Of a DNA stretch of 64,000 nt, positions 59,398-64,000 are shown in pieces (the first letter of the stretch is position 1; every line of letters begins with the position of its first letter). A program made the translations under genes and the position numbers. The stretch is taken from contig CM030711.1 in NCBI GenBank assembly GCA_017979445.1, positions 44,749,560-44,813,559 on the forward strand. The letters run 5' to 3'. This DNA comes from Akebia trifoliata. Taxonomy: Eukaryota > Streptophyta > Magnoliopsida > Ranunculales > Lardizabalaceae. The notes under the pieces were generated by a model that saw nothing but the letters and a program-made list of their open reading frames with translations, ran no database searches and had not been told where the DNA came from.

Positions 59398-59543
59398 GAG
59401 TCGTGCCGGAGTGACTGTGTTATTCACATTGTTTCGCACTTCGTTGACGTGAAGGTGAGTATGGAACACAGTCAATAACACATATATGGTTCCGTACACA
59501 CCAACGTGTCAATGTAGTGAAATACAGTCACTCCAGCATTTTC
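59398..59543. mobile_element. Stem-loop MITE, unit-2 copy of 38476-38609
   Basis: Ends GAGTCGTGCCGGAGTGACTG and CAGTCACTCCAGCATTTTC; centre ATATGGTTCCGTACAC. Confidence 0.75.
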
Positions 59544-59547
59544 GAAA

Positions 59548-59780
59548 GAGTCATGATAATCTGACTACCCCAAGTGGCAAATCAGTTGACTATCTCATGT
59601 GATAAGTTCAAGAATTGTAGATCTGCATTCTTCGTGATACAAGGCTCCCTCGAGATACACCTTTTTATGGGGAAGTGCAGCCATGCATCCCAAGGAGCGC
59701 AAATCTGTGATTCACTAACTTATCACGTTAGGGTAATCAATTGAGTTTGCCATGTGGGATAATCAGTTTATCACGAATCT
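59548..59780. mobile_element. Stem-loop MITE, unit-2 copy of 38614-38846
   Basis: Ends GAGTCATGATAATCTGACTA and TAATCAGTTTATCACGAATC; loop with CTCGAGATACA. Confidence 0.75.
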
Positions 59781-59934
59781 TATATGCATCATAAACTAAC
59801 ACAAATTCTAAGAAAAATCAAAGTTTCAGGTTTGACATGTCGGATGATTTCATTTTTCTTCATTCAATCAACAGAGATTTTTGTTTGGTTAAATGAAATC
59901 CATGTTTTTCTTTACAATTAGAATATATATATAT

Positions 59935-60285
59935 GGGAGCGGTTCAACAGTCCTAAAGTTTGTCAAACATTTTTCAAAACATGGGTTAGAAGCTTTGGAA
60001 TGAGCTGATTTTTTGTGAGGATGATCTCTACGGTGACCTCTCCAAAAATCAGTTCATTTTGAAATTTCTAATCCTAATTTACAAATTGAAAAATTGTGGA
60101 CCGTTCAATTTTTGTAAATCCCCTTTGATGGGATTAGAAATTTTGAAATAGACTGATTTTTGATGAGGATGATCTCCTCATCATAGAGATCATCCTCACA
60201 AATAACTCATTCCAAAGCTTCCAAACTATATTTTGAAAAATGTTTGGCATAATGTTTGGCAAACTTTAGGGTTGCTGAACATATA
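59935..60285. mobile_element. TA-tract element E14 in unit 2
   Basis: Left GGGAGCGGTTCAACAGTCCT, right TAGGGTTGCTGAAC (inverted GTTCAGCAACCCTA). Core more decayed than in the unit-1 array. It sits at the place where unit 1 carries its array. Confidence 0.7.
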
Positions 60286-60404
60286 CATATATTACTTTTA
60301 TGTTGTATAATGGTAGGAATATAATATTCATCGAGTAGTAGTAAACAATAAATCATGGCCTGATGGAAAGAAAACGATAAGGTCGTAATTATTTGTCACC
60401 AATA

Positions 60405-61248
60405 GATCAAAAAAATTAATATTTGTCCACCTAACACCTGAGACATGTCACGTGGAACACTATTTCTATTCAATTAGAAAAACTAAAACTCAGACCACTT
60501 CCCGATGTGAAATTGGTTTTAAGTAGGGTGGGCACACCAACTTTTGCTAATGCCACGCCACATAGATGGGGTGGCATTAGCAAAAGTTGGTGTGATAATA
60601 ATAATTTTTAATCTTTAGTTTCGTTTATCATGAGAATTGCTATTGGCACATCAACTTCTATTTAAAAAATAAATATCTGAAAGTTGACAGTGCAAAATGC
60701 ACATGTATCAAAAGTGCTTTTTGTAATTTGATACCTTAATTTTGAAGAGCTGCTAGTGCCACACTAACTTTTGCTAATGCCACACCAACATTGTGCAACT
60801 CAATAGCAGCTCTTTAATTTTATTATATGATCAAAAATATAATATTTGTCCACCTAACACCTGAGACATGTCACGTGGAACACTATTTCTACTCAATTAG
60901 AAAAACTAAAGAAAACTCAGACCACTTCTCGATGTGAAATTGGTTTTAAGTAGGGTAGGTCACACCAACTTTTGCTAACGCCACCGCATGCCACATAGAT
61001 GACGTGGCGTTAGCAAAAGTTGGTGTGGTAATAATAATTCTTAATCTTTAGTTTTGTTAATCATGAGAATTACTATTGGCACATCAACTTCTATTTAAAA
61101 AATAAATATCTGGAAGTTGACACATGCAAAACGCACATGTATCAAAAGTGCTTTTTGTAATTTGATACCTTAAATTTGAAGAGCTGTTAGTGCTACACCA
61201 ACTTTTGCTAACGCCACACCGACGTTGTGCAATTTAATTTTATTATAT
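60405..61248. repeat. Tandem duplication, two units of about 422 bp
   Basis: 60405-60828 and 60829-61248 both start GATCAAAAA...AATATTTGTCCACC and end TTTAATTTTATTATAT. Unit 1 of the segmental duplication has this sequence once, so the tandem copy arose later. A poly(C) run follows at 61251-61266. Confidence 0.85.
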
Positions 61249-63241
61249 GATCCCCCCCCCCCCCCCTTTTTTTTTTTCTTATTTTCTTACAAAAAGCATT
61301 TCAATTCATTTCCTCTCCTCCAAATACCATTTTAAAAGAGGGGAAGAGTGGGAAACCCATTTCTTCTAGAGTAATGCTAGCCTTACTAATTGAGTAAGAT
61401 TTGGTTTCAAATCTTAACAAGGATCATTGAGCTCACTTTGTGGCATTCAAAAACATGATCCTTTACCACATCGATATAGAAGACAAAATTCTATGAATTT
61501 AAATAGAATTTATTTTAGCTCTCACCCTTCCTCTACGACATCTTAAAAAAAAAAAACAAAAAACAAAAAACAATGGTGGTAACTTGACTTAAAAAAAGCT
61601 ACTTAAATATACTCAACTAACAAGGGATGTACACATAACTATGGATTTTATTATATATCTCGAGGAAAAATAGTTGAGTATGTTTTTTGCTACTCTTTTT
61701 GAAATATAGGATTTCTCGTATAATCCTCTGAAAATGAATTTTTAGAATCTAAAATTCCTTATAGCATTTTTAAGAGTCGAGACCCAATACGATTCCCCGT
61801 TTCTATAGATTGGATAGATGTCTACATGCCACAATTTGATTAGGAAATAAATATATTGGGTTGTTTGAACGGCTTGATTAGAAGTCCAAGGTATTTTAAA
61901 TACCAACTAAAGCGTGCCATGGAAATGCTTATCCTATTTTATAGGAACAAGACACCATATTAGATCCTGAGTCGAAAATCAAATGGCACCAACTAGTTGC
62001 ACACCATCCACTACCAATTGCACTTCATTACATAAAATTTCATTTCCACTCAATTGGATGATTACACTCCAAAAAAAAAAAATGTGCACTTTTTTTTTCA
62101 CTTTTTTCTTCTATCTCAACCATGTTCATAGAAATTATCATTTCTTGCACTTTTGTCTTTATTTTTTTTCTTCTACCTCAACCATGCCATGCTCAAAAAT
62201 TATCATTGGTTCAATAACTTTTGTAAGGAGTACTTGACCATTTTTAAGTCATGTTTAGAAAATTACACTTTTCGAAATCATTTTGCAAGAAATGCTTCAA
62301 TTAAAAAAGTGATTATATAAAATAAATAAATAAATAAGAAGGGAATTTTTTTAAGATTGGTGTGCAACAAACTATTAATGGTGTGTAACTAATTGGTCCC
62401 AAACCAAATTCATTCTACATTTATCTGTGCCATTAACTCTTTGGCTCTTTCCACCTATGAAAAAAATGGACGAGTGATTACCATTTGTATATGATGATGA
62501 TAACGTGGGTCCTACATGCAGAGCGTTTCCCACCACCTAACTAATTACACACCACTAAGTAGCTGGTTGCACACCAACCTTGAAAATTTAGCTTTTTTTA
62601 TTATTAAAATAAACTCTAAAATTTAACCTACTAATTACTCTTATTATTAGTAACTTTAAGATTTAGGGTTATTCATCTTCACATGTCATCGTCTTCTCTA
62701 ATGGTATACATTGTAAACAGGCTTGTTATACGATTAAGTATTTGTTACACAAATTATTGAAACAATGATAATTTATGTGAGTATTGTTGAAGAAGAAGAT
62801 TGAAAAAAAAAAAGAATAGTACAATATTTTTAAAATCTTTAGGTTTGATTGATGATTTTAAGAGAGATTAGACTTTGAGATGAGAGATAATATAGTATTT
62901 ACTATTATAATGATAGAAGGCGGAATAGAAGTGGTTCGATACCAAAATTTGAGTCGTCATAAATGCCTCCGCATTTATATTTAAGTTTAATATAATCAAG
63001 TTCATTTTGATAAAAATAAAAAAATCAAGAAAATTGGAAACCAACGTGAGTTGCTTAGTTTTCAAAATCACAAATGTATCATTTTTACTACTTAATCTTT
63101 AAAAACCATTTTAATTTATATGTTAAATTACAAATAAGTCCTTTTAATGGATGTGTGCTTCACACATGCCACCTTCTAGTTGATATCTTTCCTATTATAA
63201 TGGGAGATGGTGGACCAGAAGTGGCTGGACACAGTTATGAG

Positions 63242-63735
63242 TAGGGGTGCAACATGGTTCAGTTTGAGGTCAAATTGGAACCAAACTGACATAGGTTGGT
63301 TTCACTAAATAAGAATCATAACCGAACCAAATTTCATTGGAACCAAACCAACGCAAACCGAATTAATGTTGGTTTAGTTCAGTTCAATTCTACGGATTGC
63401 CAATATTCTATAAATTGTAAGTAATATATTTTAATGAAAAAAACAAACATAAAATTTTATACAATAAATCACAAATCTATCCATAAAAAGTCATTAGCTT
63501 ATTCATAAAAGATCACTAAAATATGTCCTAACTCTTAAAATAATTCATAATAATTATTTTATATATATCTATATATATATTATTGCATAGGGGTTTGGTT
63601 CTATACAAGTTTGATCCAAGAACCGAATCAAATTGATCAGCTCTCCATTTTCGTAACTTAGAACCGAACCAAACCACCTTAAAGCTATCGATTTGATTCG
63701 GTTCTTGATTTAAATCAAACCAAGTTGCACCCCTA
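63242..63735. mobile_element. hAT MITE with 8-bp target duplication
   Basis: Ends TAGGGGTGCAACATGG and, inverted, TAGGGGTGCAACTTGG. Target duplication GTTATGAG at 63234-63241 and 63736-63743. 494 bp, GAACCGAACC-rich, non-coding. Present in both duplication units, so it is older than the duplication. Confidence 0.85.
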
Positions 63736-64000
63736 GTTATGAGATGCCTAGTATTGTTATTGGGTTTGGATTTATCAAAAGTGACATTTTCCCGATGTGG
63801 AGTGGGCTTGACTCAATTAGGCCCACATGAGGGTTTGAGGACAACGTTCCAAGGCAAAAAAATTTAGGTATATATTGTATTTTCGAGTAGGGTTTCTTTA
63901 TGTTTTTGCTCTGTGAGGTTCCTTGCAGTTGTGAACAAGAAGTTTGTAATCTTTATTATTGATAGTGTATTTTTCTCTCTCTATCTTTCCTTCATAGATG

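Larger units (their letters stand above)
59310..64000. repeat. Segmental duplication, unit 2 (3' flank of gene D)
   Basis: Colinear with 38390-50560. It has only one TA-tract element (E14) where unit 1 has an array, and it lacks the 1,070-bp hAT element. It continues unbroken to the window edge (TATTTTTCTCTCTCTATC at 63969 matches about 50500). Confidence 0.8.

Noticed and set aside
1..64000. tRNA, rRNA or snoRNA genes
   Set aside because: None recognised by eye on either strand; only tRNA-primer-like sites of TRIM elements were seen.

Overview
This window is plant nuclear DNA, most likely from a eudicot. It is AT-rich, its genes have introns with GT-AG borders, the intergenic space is full of miniature inverted-repeat elements, and its only clear protein-coding genes are plant cytochrome P450s. 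I cannot name the species.

The coding content is a tandem cluster of CYP714-type P450s (CYP72 clan). Gene A, minus strand, is represented only by exon 1 (619-907); the rest would lie past the left edge. Gene B, minus strand, 8956-16819, encodes 513 aa. Gene C, plus strand, 28732-36378, encodes 512 aa. Gene D, plus strand, 51794-58004, encodes 514 aa. I assembled B, C and D from five exons each. Exons 2-5 have identical lengths in all three (227, 248, 355 and 426 nt), and intron phases are the same (1, 0, 2, 0). All carry the I-helix AG(F/Y)ETT, the ExxR helix, the PERF-type motif and the haem-cysteine loop, so all three look intact. CYP714 enzymes are known to oxidise gibberellins, and some oxidise triterpenoids; which applies here cannot be read from the sequence.

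Layout: 1-8955 is intron 1 of gene A, its upstream region, and mixed MITEs with a complete tiny TRIM retroelement. 8956-16819 is gene B. 16820-27570 is a threefold repeat of the sequence upstream of gene B; copy 2 begins at the position equivalent to B's start codon but has no gene, and it carries a 1.1-kb foldback element. 28732-36378 is gene C. 36400-38320 is a Ty1/copia relic. 38390-50560 is an intergenic block that is present again, shorter, at 59310-64000 after gene D, so gene plus 3' flank was duplicated. In the first copy of this block, 39122-47491 is filled with at least 13 inverted-repeat elements, each sitting in a (TA)n tract.

Two families of non-coding elements stand out. One targets TA microsatellites and has a shared hairpin core with at least five interchangeable types of ends. 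The other is a superfamily of 130-235-bp elements with a central 'CATAGAT' stem and a CTCG-type loop, again with different arms on a common plan. Both are scattered through introns and promoters of the P450 genes.
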